Source of the DNA: Amborella trichopoda
Taxonomy: Eukaryota; Streptophyta; Magnoliopsida; Amborellales; Amborellaceae
DNA length: 64,000 bases
Assembly: GCF_000471905.2 (NCBI RefSeq)
Contig: NW_006494789.1
Location: 7,180,097-7,244,096 of the forward strand
Direction of reading: 5' to 3'
Under the pieces are notes generated by a model. It was given only the letters and a program-made list of their open reading frames with translations, was not told where the DNA came from and searched no databases. Below, in pieces: positions 11,802-23,699 of this stretch; position 1 is the stretch's first letter; every line of letters starts with the position of its first letter. Both the position numbers and the translations under genes were made by a program.

Positions 11802-13680
11802 TGTTGAAAGGTATTTTTCATCAACATGAGGCCCCCGCTCAATAAGGGCCTAACAAGTAGTGAAAATTTTGATAGTCTTAGAACAGCCCCAGAACTGACC
11901 AGGATCTTCATGAGGTCTCTCAAAAGTCTCCTACCAAGTTTTGTTGCATTCTGACCTGTCCAACATAGTGCAGACATAGAAACGGTTCTGACAGAATCGA
12001 CCTCTAGCACCCTGAAACGGACCCCTATAACTAGAGCAACATTTCAGCATCTCAAATATGGGATCATGACCATTGGATCTGGCATGGCTGAAAACCCCCA
12101 AGGGTCAAGTTTCAAACCAAATGCACACTATTCCCCTACGGCCAACCTGCAACACTACACCATTGAAGGGACAATCACGACTAGTGACTTTCAACACTCA
12201 TATTTCATCTAACCCATGTCGAATCATGCTCAAATTTGGTGAGGTGAGCGTGGTTGTGTAGTCAAGACGCGCGATTCGATATGTGGCACGTTCCGTGACG
12301 ATACCTGAACGTGAAGAAAAGCTAGAGAGAATTTACTAAGTGCAGGAAATTCAGCAGTGTCGTGCCTCTCTCGAGCGGCCAAATCATAGTTCTCGCGAGC
12401 CTGATTGATGCGAGACCAATTCCACTGCGAGTGTAAGTTCTCGGGCCATCTCTTACCCGAACCCATACATGATGAACGGTCGGATTCTGCACATGAAGCC
12501 GACAAACAGACTGCAAATTCCGTCGTCGAAATCCTTGATTCCGGCCAAATTTCCAAATTTGTAAAATCTTCGTTCGGCCATGGAATTGAACTACGTTTGG
12601 TGCCTTGGGATCGTAGCAGCATGATCAGTGTGATTCAGTGAAGAAAATACAAGAAAACATCAAGGAACGAACAGAGTATCGATTCGAAGTTTCAATATCT
12701 ACTCAAAATCAAGTCACGTGATCGTGCACCAAAAACACGATCCATGGCTTGAAGCTGTTATCAAATCGATCGCCATGCCATGCCCTACAGGAAAACAATC
12801 ATCTTACGATCAACCGGGCATCAGAACGACCCATGATCAGCCATGCAAGAACAGACGAGTCTTAGGGCAACACAGGGACTGTTCTTAACTTCCACAACTT
12901 GTTAGGAAGGGGCAAATCTACCTTTTTGCACCCCATTTTCTAATTTTTTTTAAGTCAATTTAATCTTAATTTTTTACAATTAGAGTTACTTTTGATCATC
13001 CACCCATGTTTGGGGAACACTTTTATATATATGTACCACCATTGTACGTAGAAAGAGGAGAAAAAGGCAGACACACACACACAAGAGTTTTCACTTAATA
13101 CAAGTTTCCCTTTCTTACCATTGTGATGTTACGCTTGAGAGAGAGGGTGAGGTGAGAGAAACTTTCGATCGGTACCCCTAGGGTTGAGGTAAATCTTCTT
13201 TCTTCTTCTTCTTTTCTTCTTCTCACTCCCTTCTCCCCACTCTGGTCCCTCTTCTTCGTTTGAGTCCCTCGTGGAGGCCTGCATGGAAGTGGCAGTGCCA
13301 TGCATTCCTCTCCCTTGGTCTCACAGGTCGCGCATGGCGATGGCAGCACCATGCGTGAGTCTCCCCCCCCTCCTTCTCATCTGTCGCTTTCTCCCAGTGA
13401 AGTCTATAGACGGTGCTACCCATTACCACCAATAGATGTAGCTTTAATGTCTCGGTGAAGAACCTAGACGACGAAGTGTGTTGCCCCCTGCAAGAGTCTT
13501 CCTATGCTACGCATCTAGCTTAGACGGTGATACCTATCGCCGCCCGCTAAAGGCCCCTGCAATACCCATCACCATCTGCGAGATTCCTCCGTACATCTCG
13601 TGCCTATTGTTGTTCCCCCTGCATCCCACGTCCATCGTCGTGCGACCTAGGAGAAACCATCACCGTGTGCCTTGTTAAGA
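11802..13680 (+). repeat. 5' LTR of element 2 (LTR D), 3' end deleted
   Basis: Starts TGTTGAAAGGTATTTTTC. Homologous to 24561-25496 (same strand) and 33638-36264 (opposite strand). Contains a TATA box at 13024-13031 preceded by the conserved U3 block near 12995. Compared with 33638-36264 it lacks about 690 bp at its 3' end plus the PBS: LTR sequence ending near 13680 joins internal sequence near 13690. Confidence 0.75.
13024..13031 (+). promoter_or_regulatory. LTR D TATA box
   Basis: TATATATA, about 20 nt after the conserved block GATCATCCACCCATGTTTGG that precedes the TATA box in all better-preserved LTRs of this group. Promoter role inferred. Confidence 0.5.
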
Positions 13681-14267
13681 GTCAGCGCAGTCCACCCATT
13701 CATCCGGGTCAGGGATTTCCTTATCCCTGCACTCATGGCTGTCCTGCAGAAGCGAGTCGCTCAAGCCTCCTTCTCTACTCTCCTATTAAGTCGAGACTCA
13801 TAGTCCGGCGCCCAGGTGCGTGGGGGGATTTAAAGGTCCCTGCCGCCCCGTTTTCTCACCTTGGTGGACCCTCCACCAAGTCCCCTTGCATGGGTAGCAC
13901 TTCCGCTGCCCCTCGCCCTGCTACTGGCAAGTCTCCAGCCAGTCATACTGCTATGGTACGCCATAAGGCTGCCCTGTCCATCCTTGCTAAAGGAAAACAA
14001 ACTATGGTCGTTCCTGGGGTTCACCACAAGGCAAACCCTCGTGCTCCTTCACTACTCCGAGCCCCCACACCTGGAGGGGTACACAGAGGCAGAGCCCCTG
14101 CAGCCTTCACCCCTCGTACACACTCAAAAGCTCGTGGTCTATCCACTCAAGCGACACCTCAGGGTGACCCTCGTGTCATCTTGAGCTCGCATCCAGGACT
14201 AGGCCTTCTCGGTCCAAACACTGCATGCTTCATGCATTCAATTTTCCACAGCTCGGGGCAACGCTAG
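13665..14267 (+). CDS. Ser/Pro/Thr-rich leader ORF of element 2
   Basis: Uninterrupted 200-codon frame before gag. Homologous in sequence to the minus-strand frame 33054-33389 of element 3 and similar in composition and place to 44111-44812 of element 4. Rich in Ser, Pro, Thr, Ala and Gly, without a recognisable domain. The first residues lie across the LTR/internal deletion junction (13680-13690), so the annotated start may be artificial; the conserved part begins near 13700. Tat/Ogre elements can carry an extra ORF before gag, which this could be, or it may be the disordered N-terminus of Gag separated by decay. Confidence 0.4.
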   Translation: MCLVKSQRSPPIHPGQGFPYPCTHGCPAEASRSSLLLYSPIKSRLIVRRPGAWGDLKVPAAPFSHLGGPSTKSPCMGSTSAAPRPATGKSPASHTAMVRHKAALSILAKGKQTMVVPGVHHKANPRAPSLLRAPTPGGVHRGRAPAAFTPRTHSKARGLSTQATPQGDPRVILSSHPGLGLLGPNTACFMHSIFHSSGQR

Positions 14268-14337
14268 CTCTATTTCACCTCGAGCACAGGAGGGTCGACC
14301 GCTCTGTCTTCCCTCCTGGCACACACAGCTTCACCTT

Positions 14338-16770
14338 GTGAGAGAAAAGCTCCCACCTCGTCCCTCCAAACACAAGCTCGTGGGTCTTGATCTTCACAGA
14401 TCGAACTCATTGATCGGGCTTAGGCTGACCCCCAAGTCACCTGGACGGCTAACCCTAAAGGTGCACATGCACCATCTTCGTAGGTCCCTTTCGGAGCCAG
14501 ACTCAGGCGGAGTCACGAGTCGGCCCCTCTTTCCTCTACCTCTCTCCTGATGCCAGGCAAGCACATCAAGCCCTGGTACTCAAAGGTCTTTCCAAAGAGT
14601 ACCATCTTGAGCCAGCCTCGGGTCATCCGAACACCCTGGCCTCGTAAGGGAACTCGGCGCAACAACTTGATGTTAGGCAGAGGCCTCCAGCCTCCAAAAC
14701 AAGAACCCAAGTTGCGCTCCATCCTTAGGCCCCATTCCCTTCTCTAGCTCATAAACATGGCCCTCTCCTGTTCAAAGAAAACGGGGCAGTCCAGGTCTCA
14801 GGCTCCGCTCTGAAATGAGGTCCACAACCACCTCAGGTTCAAGCAGAAGAAAGGCTTACAAATCCTGACCAGAGAAGCCTCCAAGGCAGTCAAAGTTGCC
14901 ATCCCTCACGACCTCTTACCTTGTAATCCCTTCTTCCCTCTTCAAACTCCGGAGCCTGAGCAAGTCCAAGAGCACTGTTCGGTGATCACCACCTAGAAAC
15001 CACGGTCCCAAGACCGTCAAGAACCGGTCCTCACAAGATCGGCATACAAAGCCTGATCTCAGACGGGGCAAGCTGAGCCCCTCCAGACTAACTTGCTGCA
15101 TGTGACTCGCTAGCCCCGGAAGTCCGCTGCATCATCTAACTCTGACCTCCTAGAGGAAACGATCAATGTCATGGTGATCAATGATCCGGATGACTCTCAG
15201 GAGGAGTAGATGAACAAGTTCGAGGAAATGATGCAAGCCATCATCGGAAAGATGGAGAGCCTAGAGGTTTCTAGGGCCCCTTCTAAGCCTGACTTCCCGA
15301 CTGGTGAAGACACAGCTCCTAAGCAGGCTCCCCCACTGGTCTCTCAAGACAGCTCCCCTTCTCTCAGGGTCTCTCAAACCGACATAGATGCTATGGTGGC
15401 CCATAGCCTCAAGAACAAGGTCTCGGGCATGCAGGAGATGCTACTCTACCAAAAGTTGTATCCTTCGTACATTGACCAGGTGTCGTTTCCCACGAACTAT
15501 CAAAAAGGGAAACTCCCCCAGTTCAATGGTACCACATCTCCTCTCCAGCATACGGCCCACTTCTAAGCGACCTACCGGGAGACAGGAACTGATGGACATT
15601 TTCTCATCCGCCAGTTCGTCAAAACTCTCGAAGGACAAGCCTTTCAGTGGTATGCTCGGTTGCCACCGAACTCGATAAACACTTGGTAAGAAATGGAGCA
15701 GTTGTTCTACCAATGCTTCTACAAAGTCCAAAGGAACATGGAAATCATCGTGCTCCTCACCTTGATGCAAGACCCTGGTGAGCCGATTTAAAAATTCATC
15801 ACTCGATAGAGAGAGTTGGTGACCTCTCACGCCACTCCCATGATCGAGAAGGAAGAAGTTCAGACATGCATACGGAACATGCTTCTTGAGATCGCCCTAC
15901 ATTTTGAGGCATCCAATCCACCCTCCATGTCAGAGCTCATCTCAAAGGCAGCCCATATTGAGGGATTGTTCAAGCACGACAACACCCGTCAGCAACCTGC
16001 CAGCTCAAAGTCACGCCCTAACGGTCAGGGCAATCAAAAGGCAATAATTAGTGCAGTCATCACAATGGCTAACACAAAAGGATAGGTTCTCAAACCCTCG
16101 ACCTCTCCAAGGCACAGGTGTCTCCGGATAGGGGCAAGCAGTAGGCCTACAACAGCGTCCTGCCACCTAAAAACTCTGGGCGAAGCGACTACTTAGCCCA
16201 ACACCAGAATAAGGTTTATCCATTTGACACAGAGTGGACACCCACATTGCTTCGACTGTTGCTATAATAGAGCATGATACAGTTGCCCGAGGCTAATACT
16301 GCGGAGTTGGTTGGGCAAGAGGCAAATGAGAAGTATTATGCCTATCACAGGAGGGTCTGCCACCCCACTCACGATTTCTATAAGCTCAACGACACTATTA
16401 AAGCTGTTCTCAACAAGGGTCAGATAAAGCTCAAAGAATTGAAAGAGGTGTACAGGGCAACTGAGGCATCTCACATAATCACAATCCAAGAAGATGATGG
16501 GGCACTCACCATCCTTCGTACATTCTTCTCCATAATACTCGAAGAAGGAATTGCCACCCCAAACCTGACAAGAGAACTTAAGTTCCTACCTCCAAGGATC
16601 GAGAACCTCTGGTGTGCATATCACCGGATATGAGGCCATGACATCAGCGAGTGCACTGGCTTCCATAAGCTCTTAGCTGAAAAGATGCAGCAATGCCAGG
16701 AAGTTCAAGGTGACCTGGCAAGACACCCTCGAGTCCCTCTCCCGCCCGCAACATCTCGAAGAAGACGCCC
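14338..16770 (+). pseudogene. gag: Decayed gag of element 2
   Basis: Long plus-strand frame broken by several stops. An N-terminal part (14338-15200) contains a KPWYSKVFPKSTILS segment shared with the other copies. The core (15210-15830) has KFEEMMQAIIGKMESLEV, YQKLYPSYIDQVSF, FNGT and GQAFQWYARLP, the pattern of a retrotransposon Gag capsid domain. Two CCHC-like motifs follow: a YHRRVCHPTHD motif with the last Cys replaced (16274-16450, ending LNKGQIKL) and WCAYHRI-stop-GHDISEC (about 16610-16660). Sequence homologous to element 3 ends near 16770, where a large deletion removed the rest of gag and all of pol. Confidence 0.75.
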
Positions 16771-16774
16771 GGCA

Positions 16775-19700
16775 TTCCATTGAAAGTGGGCCTCGGTAGC
16801 ATGGCAGGAGCAACCACAGTAGGAGAGCTCCCGATTGTAGCCAAAACCTCAGGCTCCCTGAATTCAAGAGCAACCTCATGACCCTCTGGCGCCTCAAAAA
16901 CAACTTCCTCACTCTGGCCCCGGATCATGACCGCGTCAGGTTCGATCCTTTCATGGTCAGACACCATCACCTCGATCTCTGCAAGCTCAGCAACCGCAGC
17001 CGGCGTGAGGTCGGCTTCCTCGCCTGGTGCTGCGACCTCAATATCATGATGCCCCATAGCAGATTCCTCCTCTAAGGTGACGACCACTCCCCGTGGCCCC
17101 TCTTCTCGGACCATCCCCACCTCGGGTGGTTCGACACCTTCTCCCTCTCTTTCCTCGCCCTTGTCTTTCGAGGAGATCATTTTAACAACACTCTTCCCCA
17201 TGGTACCTGCCTCCTCTATGATTACGGGTGCCACCCCCAGACCCTCCAAGCCTAGCTCCTCAAAGCATCCTACTTCCGTGCTCCCCGCAGATGTACTGCT
17301 CAAGGCAGCCACCTCTTGCTACTCAGATGGCCCTTCTTCAATTCTTGGGAACCCGGTCTCTTCTAATAACACGAGGTCTACCGAGATGTCCCTTTCCTCA
17401 GTAAGCTTGACAATTGGCACCACTCCAAGGGCTCTTTCCACGTCCACCGCCTCGCCACTAGCAGTCCCACCATCCTCGTCTACCACCATTGGGACCGAGC
17501 CCTCCGCATCAGCCTCAAGTGTCGCTTCCTGATCTGAAGCAACTTCAATCGGGGCAGTACAATCTGAGGCATTAGATCAAGTTTCCAAGGAGCCAGGAGA
17601 AGATTCGGGTCAAGGAGAAGGTGAGGCCACAAGAGCAGAAAGTGACAGGGAGATGTAAGGAGACACACATCCCTCTGAAGAAGCCTAGAGTGAAGAGCCA
17701 TCTTCTGACTCACGAGTCATTGGGACCCTACGCTTTTTGAGCACCGAAGACTTAATTCCCTTCTTGGCTGGGGCACAAGGAGTCGCTCGAGCATCCTAAT
17801 TTTCCTTCTCCCCCTTTGCTGGCTTGGACTCAGCAGCCTGCCCTTCCTTCTTCCCCTTCACCGGCTCAAGCGCAGCAACCGACTTTCTCTTCTTCCCTTG
17901 TGCCAGCTCAGGTACAGAAGCCGGCTTTCTCTTCTTCCCTTTCGCTTGCTTAGGTGCACCACCCTTCGATGCCCTAGACTTGGAGGAATTAGGGGCTAGC
18001 TTACTATGAGAGCCTCTCTCTATCTGTTCATTGGATTCTCGGACCGAACAACTTTCATACCCTGGGACTTTACGGCCTTCTTTCCATTTGACGATAGTAG
18101 AGAGTTGGTAAAAAATACTCTCTCAGCCCTCCTCCATATAGAGAAATCGTGGGAAATACTTGTCCACGGTAATTCGGCGAGGCCGCCTGGGTATGCGCCA
18201 GTCATAAGGGAAGCCCAAGGTAAAGATTTCACCTAAGGGAAGGGTCTTCGCCAGTTTTAGCTGCTTAATATCTTGGCTTCAGTGGTTATCCTCCCCTTTC
18301 CAGGGGTGGTTTGTGTCCTAGTACCCCTTATTGCAATTCTCCACCAATTCTCGTGAACCTTGGTCTCCCGTGCTGTTCTGTCGAAATGGGGCAGCACATA
18401 CTTATTGGCTAGGATGGCCTCCAAGCATGTGGCCTAAGCAGTACCAACGTGCCTTAGATGCCAAATCTCCTTGCGGGTCCCCAACTCGTCTGTCTTCTAA
18501 TGGGCAGCCTTACTATGTCGTTTCTCAAAGAACACCAAGAACGAACAACCCTGATCCAGCTCATGCTGTCGGGTGAACTGATGAGGAAAATACCCCTCAA
18601 GATCTGCACCATGGATAGTGCGATAGGTAAGAATGCTACCTCTAACACTCAACATATACATCAATTCTTTTAGGTTGGTGAGGTCACCATCCAGGTGGTG
18701 GCGCAACTCATTGACGTATGCGCGGTCTGTGAGGCTTCCAAATGGAAATACCACCTGGGTCATATGGAGGTGATCGTTGAAAAATAGGCTGTGTGCATCG
18801 CTCGACGGATGAAAAACTGTGTTCTGACCTGCAATCTTCAGCAAAAATGGACACATGCTGTCCTCCAGCTTTTTGGTTCTACAGTATGTATCCTGAAAGT
18901 AAGCTCCAAGTCAGCCATACACGTAATGAACCAGGAAAGTGATCTTGAAATCTCCTGGGAAGGCCTCACCATCGTCTATGTCGTTCCCTCCTTCCTTCCC
19001 TTGTCTCCCGTTGGAGATGGCCCCTAGGCCATGATACATGCTGCACAGTACAGGCTATGCGAGTGCGTATTCTCTCCCCTATGCCATGTCGCAGGCCACA
19101 TAAAGGGTGTCAGGATGAATGTCGTCTGACCCCCCAAGGAGGGCAAATTTACAAAGAAAGAGTGTCAAGTAAGCTGCAGGAAGATGTGCTCATTCTTCCT
19201 CCACAGCTCGAAAACTTGCGGGGTTTCCTTCTCCCCCTTCTTTGGCGATGGGCCATCCTCATTTACACAGCTGCCACAGAAGAATTTTACCCACTTGGCA
19301 AAGGAAACTCGCCCCTTTTTTAGCTCATCATAGAGCCACTGATAGACTTCGAACAATTCCCGAAGCCCTATTGGCGGGGCTTCGTTACCCACTTTCCCCC
19401 CTCAAAAAATGACTAAGTTTGGGGGAATAAACTCGTCATACATGGTGCAGGGGAGCAGAAGCCCACCGACGAAGTGCAGGTCCATCAACAAAATCCCTGC
19501 CTCTCCGTGACCAAGCAGTCATATGTTGCTAGCATGGCTTCAAGTCTCCAATAACACTTTCACCATGTTTGAACAACGGTCGTAATAGCCCACCAAGCAT
19601 TGGAGGGCAGCCAACAAAGAAGCCAGCCTCAAAATATCCCTGAAGCCCCGCAGCACTTTCAAGGTCCAGGAGGAATAACTCTTTAGGTACTGGTGCTCCC

Positions 19701-20035
19701 CTTGCACCCACAAACAGGAGGAGGACCATCTCATGCCCTGGGCTTCCACCATTCGCTTGCCTAGAGTCGGCAGGTTCGCGTTAGATGTTACGTTTCGATG
19801 CAAGCAATGCAAAAGGCCTACCCCTTCCTCTATGCTCACTTTCCCATCATTATCTTCCCTCGTCAACAACTGGATGGGGGCACTCACAAAGATGATGCTC
19901 AAAGGCCACCTGGGTTCACAAAAGACTCAAGTAAGCCAGATCGACTCACCTCTCACCAAACGTTTTCCGATGAAGGTATCAGTACTGATCTCCCCTTCTC
20001 ATTGGCCATCAGAACAAAAGTAAAAGAGTGCTAGA
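16775..20035 (-). pseudogene. Antisense PMD-like gene of element 2 (aORF)
   Basis: Minus-strand gene antisense to gag and broken by stops. Read from about 20035 downwards: an N-terminal region aligned with copy 1 at 1-715 (both have EEGVGLLH and GEHQYLK), the GEAGILLMDLHFVGGLLLP segment near 19450 typical of the PMD pattern, LRELFEVYQWLYDELKKG (about 19340), a block with ELRHHLDGDLTNLKELMYML (18497-18856), a Lys-rich repeat segment (about 17830-17960) and an acidic Glu/Val-rich C-terminal part (16775-17520). At least one stop is a Trp codon changed to TGA. The nominal frame extends to 16644, but its last ~130 bp is antisense gag beyond the deletion junction. The protein would probably be nuclear; function is unknown. 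Tat-lineage plant elements are known to carry antisense ORFs. Confidence 0.6.
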
Positions 20036-20923
20036 CGGTCACGAAGAAACTGCAGTCGCCTGGGCAGGACTATCGTCGTCTTCCCACTAGGACGCTATCG
20101 CCGCCTCGTTGAACAAGGGCATGGCTACGCCTTCTGCCACTAGGAGGGAATCGTCATCTCACGATCAATCAAGGACCATCAATGTCACGCCAACCAAGGC
20201 GCATTAATGTCTCACTACAGCCATCGACAGGAGCCACACATGCAGCCCTTCAAATCTAAACACGTCGCCTGACACTTACTGCATGGCCTGTCACCGTGCG
20301 TGCGGAGGGTGACCGATCGCCGTCCCACGACTCCTAACCTCCTCGACCTTTATGGTCTCCCAAACCTTCGGTTTCCCATCGGCGCTTTCTTCTGCTCTTC
20401 GGGAATCTACTCCCATCCATTGGGAAAACCCTCTCCTACCTTCTGCTTGTTATTGGAGTTGGTAAAAACCACCGAAAATTCTTGAAAGCTTCCTTGTGAG
20501 CCTGCGGATTGCCCTTCTCCTCGGTTGCCCACTTTAACAATCCATCAAAATTTTGCTAAAATTCTGGTGAACTCAATACAACCCCTTCTCCTTCTCCTCC
20601 GACAACCAGAGAGCTGAAAAAGCCCTCTGAGCTCTTTGTGACCTCCCCCTCAGCAGTAGAATGACAGGAGAAGCACTTGAACACCGGCAGGGCACCTCTG
20701 CAAATTCTGTCAAGGCCCTGAGAGATCCTCTTCCTTACTCAAAAATCTTCGATGCTGGTTGAAAATTGTTCGTAAGCATGCTGCAAAGCTTCACACCTCC
20801 TGAAGTTCACCAGAACAATCCCTAAGGACCATTCTCTGCAAGTTCTAGCCAGGAAGTGCTTACCGAAAAACCCTCGCCAGGAGCTTTGGCTCTCTCTCTT
20901 TCTCATAAAAAAAAAATCTCTTC

Positions 20924-20978
20924 TACTATTTTACCCTTCTGTAAAACAGTAATGTGCGGTTGCTCCCCGCTTTTTATA
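20924..20978 (-). promoter_or_regulatory. Antisense promoter of element 2: TATA box and hairpin
   Basis: On the minus strand TATAAAAA (20971-20978) is followed about 20 nt later by an inverted repeat at 20924-20951 with arms TACTGTTTTAC and GTAAAATAGTA. The same pair occurs on the plus strand at 25747-25799, with 12-bp arms and a GAAA loop, and degenerate at 1862-1913. Position, about 0.9 kb upstream of the PMD frame, and orientation support a promoter for the antisense gene. Confidence 0.55.
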
Positions 20979-21454
20979 CCCCTCAGTACCAAAGACTGTC
21001 CCTGTACAAACTCAAAATGATGCTCTAGTCCCCAGCTCTTCATGGTGATAAGTCCGGGCGGGGGCAGCCTAGCCCGAGACTCGAAGCAACATCGTCGCGC
21101 GCCTTGTCAAGACTTCGTCCATGGGATTAGTGCCACACGCTTTGTTCAGAAGGTGGTCTCCCCACATCTCATCTAGGGACGACCACCGAATGCTTCCTCA
21201 GAAGGCTGTTGATGCACGCCCCGTTAATGAGTTACCACCCTACATCTGGCTAAGGGCTACTACTGCACGCTTCACCAAGGGACCTGACGCCATCATCCGA
21301 GTCTAATGCTGCACTTAGCGTCGTCATACACAGGCCCTGGCGCTCCCCTCCCGACCATCGTCCCATATCCTCAGAAAGCTCATTCCCTCCACCACAACCT
21401 CGCCCCTCAGCGAGCTCAGTTTCTGGTAATGGCTCTATTCCCTCCATCTTTATG

Positions 21455-22190
21455 GTTCACGCTGCATGACCTTAAACTACATTGTCATGGTCCATGCAGC
21501 ATGACCTTAAACTACATCTCCATGGCATGACCTAAACTGCATCGCCATGGTCTGTGCTACATGACCTTAGACTGCATCGCCATGGTCTGCGTTGCATGAG
21601 CTTAAATTATGTCGCCATGGTTCGTGCTGTATGACCTTAAACTACATCGCCATGGTCCACACTGCATGACTTTAAACTTCATCACTGTAGTCCGCGCTGC
21701 ATGACCTTAAACTACATCGCTATGGTCCACGCTGCATGACCTTAAACTGCATCATTGTGGTCAGTGCTGCATGACCTTAAACTGCATTGCCATGGTCCAT
21801 GCAGCATGACCTTAAACTGCATTGCCATGGTCTGCACTGCATGACCTTAAACTGCATCGCCCTAGTCCTTTACTCATGACTCAAAACTATATGACCATGG
21901 TCCAAACTATATGACCTTAAACTATGATGGAGGTCTAGTTGCACGACCTCAAACTGCAAAGTCCTTGTCACATGACTTTAAAATTATGACCATGGTTCAG
22001 CTGTGTGACCTTAAACCATAGTGCACGTCCTAACCGCAGAACGTTTAAAGTCTTAACACCACTGTCCAACTATATGACCCTAAACTATAGCAGAGGTCTA
22101 GTTGGACGACCACAAACTGCATGGTCCTAGCCGTATGACTTTAAACTGCATAGCCATGGTCCAAGTTACAAGACCCTAAAACTGTAACAT
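21455..22190. repeat. Minisatellite, about 36-bp units with GCATGACCTTAAACTGCAT
   Basis: At least a dozen units in 21460-21880, each with GCATGACCTTAAACTGCATC, CCATGGTC and a variable GC-rich spacer; more degenerate units follow to 22190. Each unit includes the palindrome CCATGG and GGTC/GACC arms. Shared with tails of the other Tat-like copies. Confidence 0.8.
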
Positions 22191-22539
22191 GCAGCATGCC
22201 AAATGGTCTATACACAAAACTCCAACTGAAACCCCAGTGGAATTCGTTGGGGGGGGGGTTAGAGACATCCTTCCTTCAACCATGGGGGCGGGGGGGGGTT
22301 CATTCACACCCTGGCCTCTCAGAGTTTCATGCAGACCGATATTCATTATCCCCATGGAGTCACATGGGCCCTCCTAATCCCCAGGGAAGCCTTTCCCCTT
22401 AACTACTCCTCGTAGGGTCACCACCTCCATCTACATCTCTTCACATGTGGATGGCCTTAACTATCTTTATCCCTATGGAGTCAAATTGCTATCCACTTAC
22501 CTACCCTCATGCAACCCTGCTAACATGGCGACTCGCACA

Positions 22540-22760
22540 CGGTCCATGCTGCATGACCTTAAACTGAATGGCCACAGTCCAAACTATATGACCATAAACT
22601 GTTGCAGAGGTATAATCGCATGACCTTAAACTGCACTGTCCTAGTTGCATGACTTTAAACTATGTAACCACAGTCCAAACTATATAACCATAAACCATAG
22701 TGCATGTCCTGGTCACATAACGTTAAACTGCTTCACCCAAGTCCAGGAGGCATGACCTTA
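22540..22760. repeat. Second minisatellite block of element 2 tail
   Basis: Units with catgaccttaaactg and gtccaaactatatgacc continue after a 350-bp interruption. They resemble the variant array at 48255-48625 more than the block at 21455. Confidence 0.65.
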
Positions 22761-23699
22761 AAGATGCCTCATGTGCTCTCACACATCCCTTTTTGCATGC
22801 ATCACCACACACATCTTCCCTAATCGGCCCATTGGTGCATGCATATCCTCTTCTTCTTCTCTCCAATGAGCCTACCTAGGCTCACACTCCCTTTACGTGC
22901 ATCACCACTCACGTATTCCCTAGCCGGCCCATGCGTGTGCGAGGGCCACCTACACCACTTCTATTGCCTCTCTAATGAGTCTACGTGCGCACACACACCC
23001 TTTACGTATGTTACCATGCACATCTTCCCTAGCCTGCCCATTCATGTGTGCGGGCCACCTTCGCCATCTTTCATTTTATTCCCGAAAGTCTTACCCATGC
23101 TCACCAAATGACGAGACATCTCGCCGTCAGCTAATGGGTCACCACTTTTCACCTTCCATTCAATCAACTCTCTACAGGCAACTTCATGCCACGTTCCCAA
23201 GTGAGTCAATGTCACCCCCAAACCCACTCTATGTCCTCTACAGACTGCCATTCCTTACCACTACGGTCCAACTGTATGACCCAAAAACTATAGTGCATGT
23301 CCTAGCCGCATGGCGTTAAAAGGCTTCGTATAGCTCTTGAAGGCACGACCCTAAAACATGCCTTCTCTCAAAAATGGGCATGGTGTACACCTGGACAAGG
23401 GAACGCCATGAGTAAAAATGACGGACAGGCATAGTCATGAAAGCATGAGTAAGAGAGTTCTGTAGAAAAATAAACCCAGGCATAGTGAAAACCTTAAAAG
23501 GGCACCGTGAGCAAAAATGGATGAAAAGGGTGGACATGGCCACAAAGTCATGGGTAAAAGAGCCCAAAAATAATGGAAGTTGGTGAAAATCATCTTCATG
23601 GCGCCACTTCCCCTGTTCAAGTGAAGAATTGTGAAAGAGTGCTTGGACTGAGAAAGCAGGTTGACGCACTTCCACTGTCTCAATCGACACCCCAGTTTC

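Noticed and set aside
16644..16774. C-terminal end of the 222-codon minus-strand frame
   Set aside because: This part is antisense to gag sequence homologous to element 3, beyond the deletion junction; not part of the PMD gene.
17077..17532. 151-codon plus-strand Ser/Thr/Pro-rich frame
   Set aside because: Exact antisense of the acidic C-terminal part of the minus-strand PMD gene; a shadow frame.
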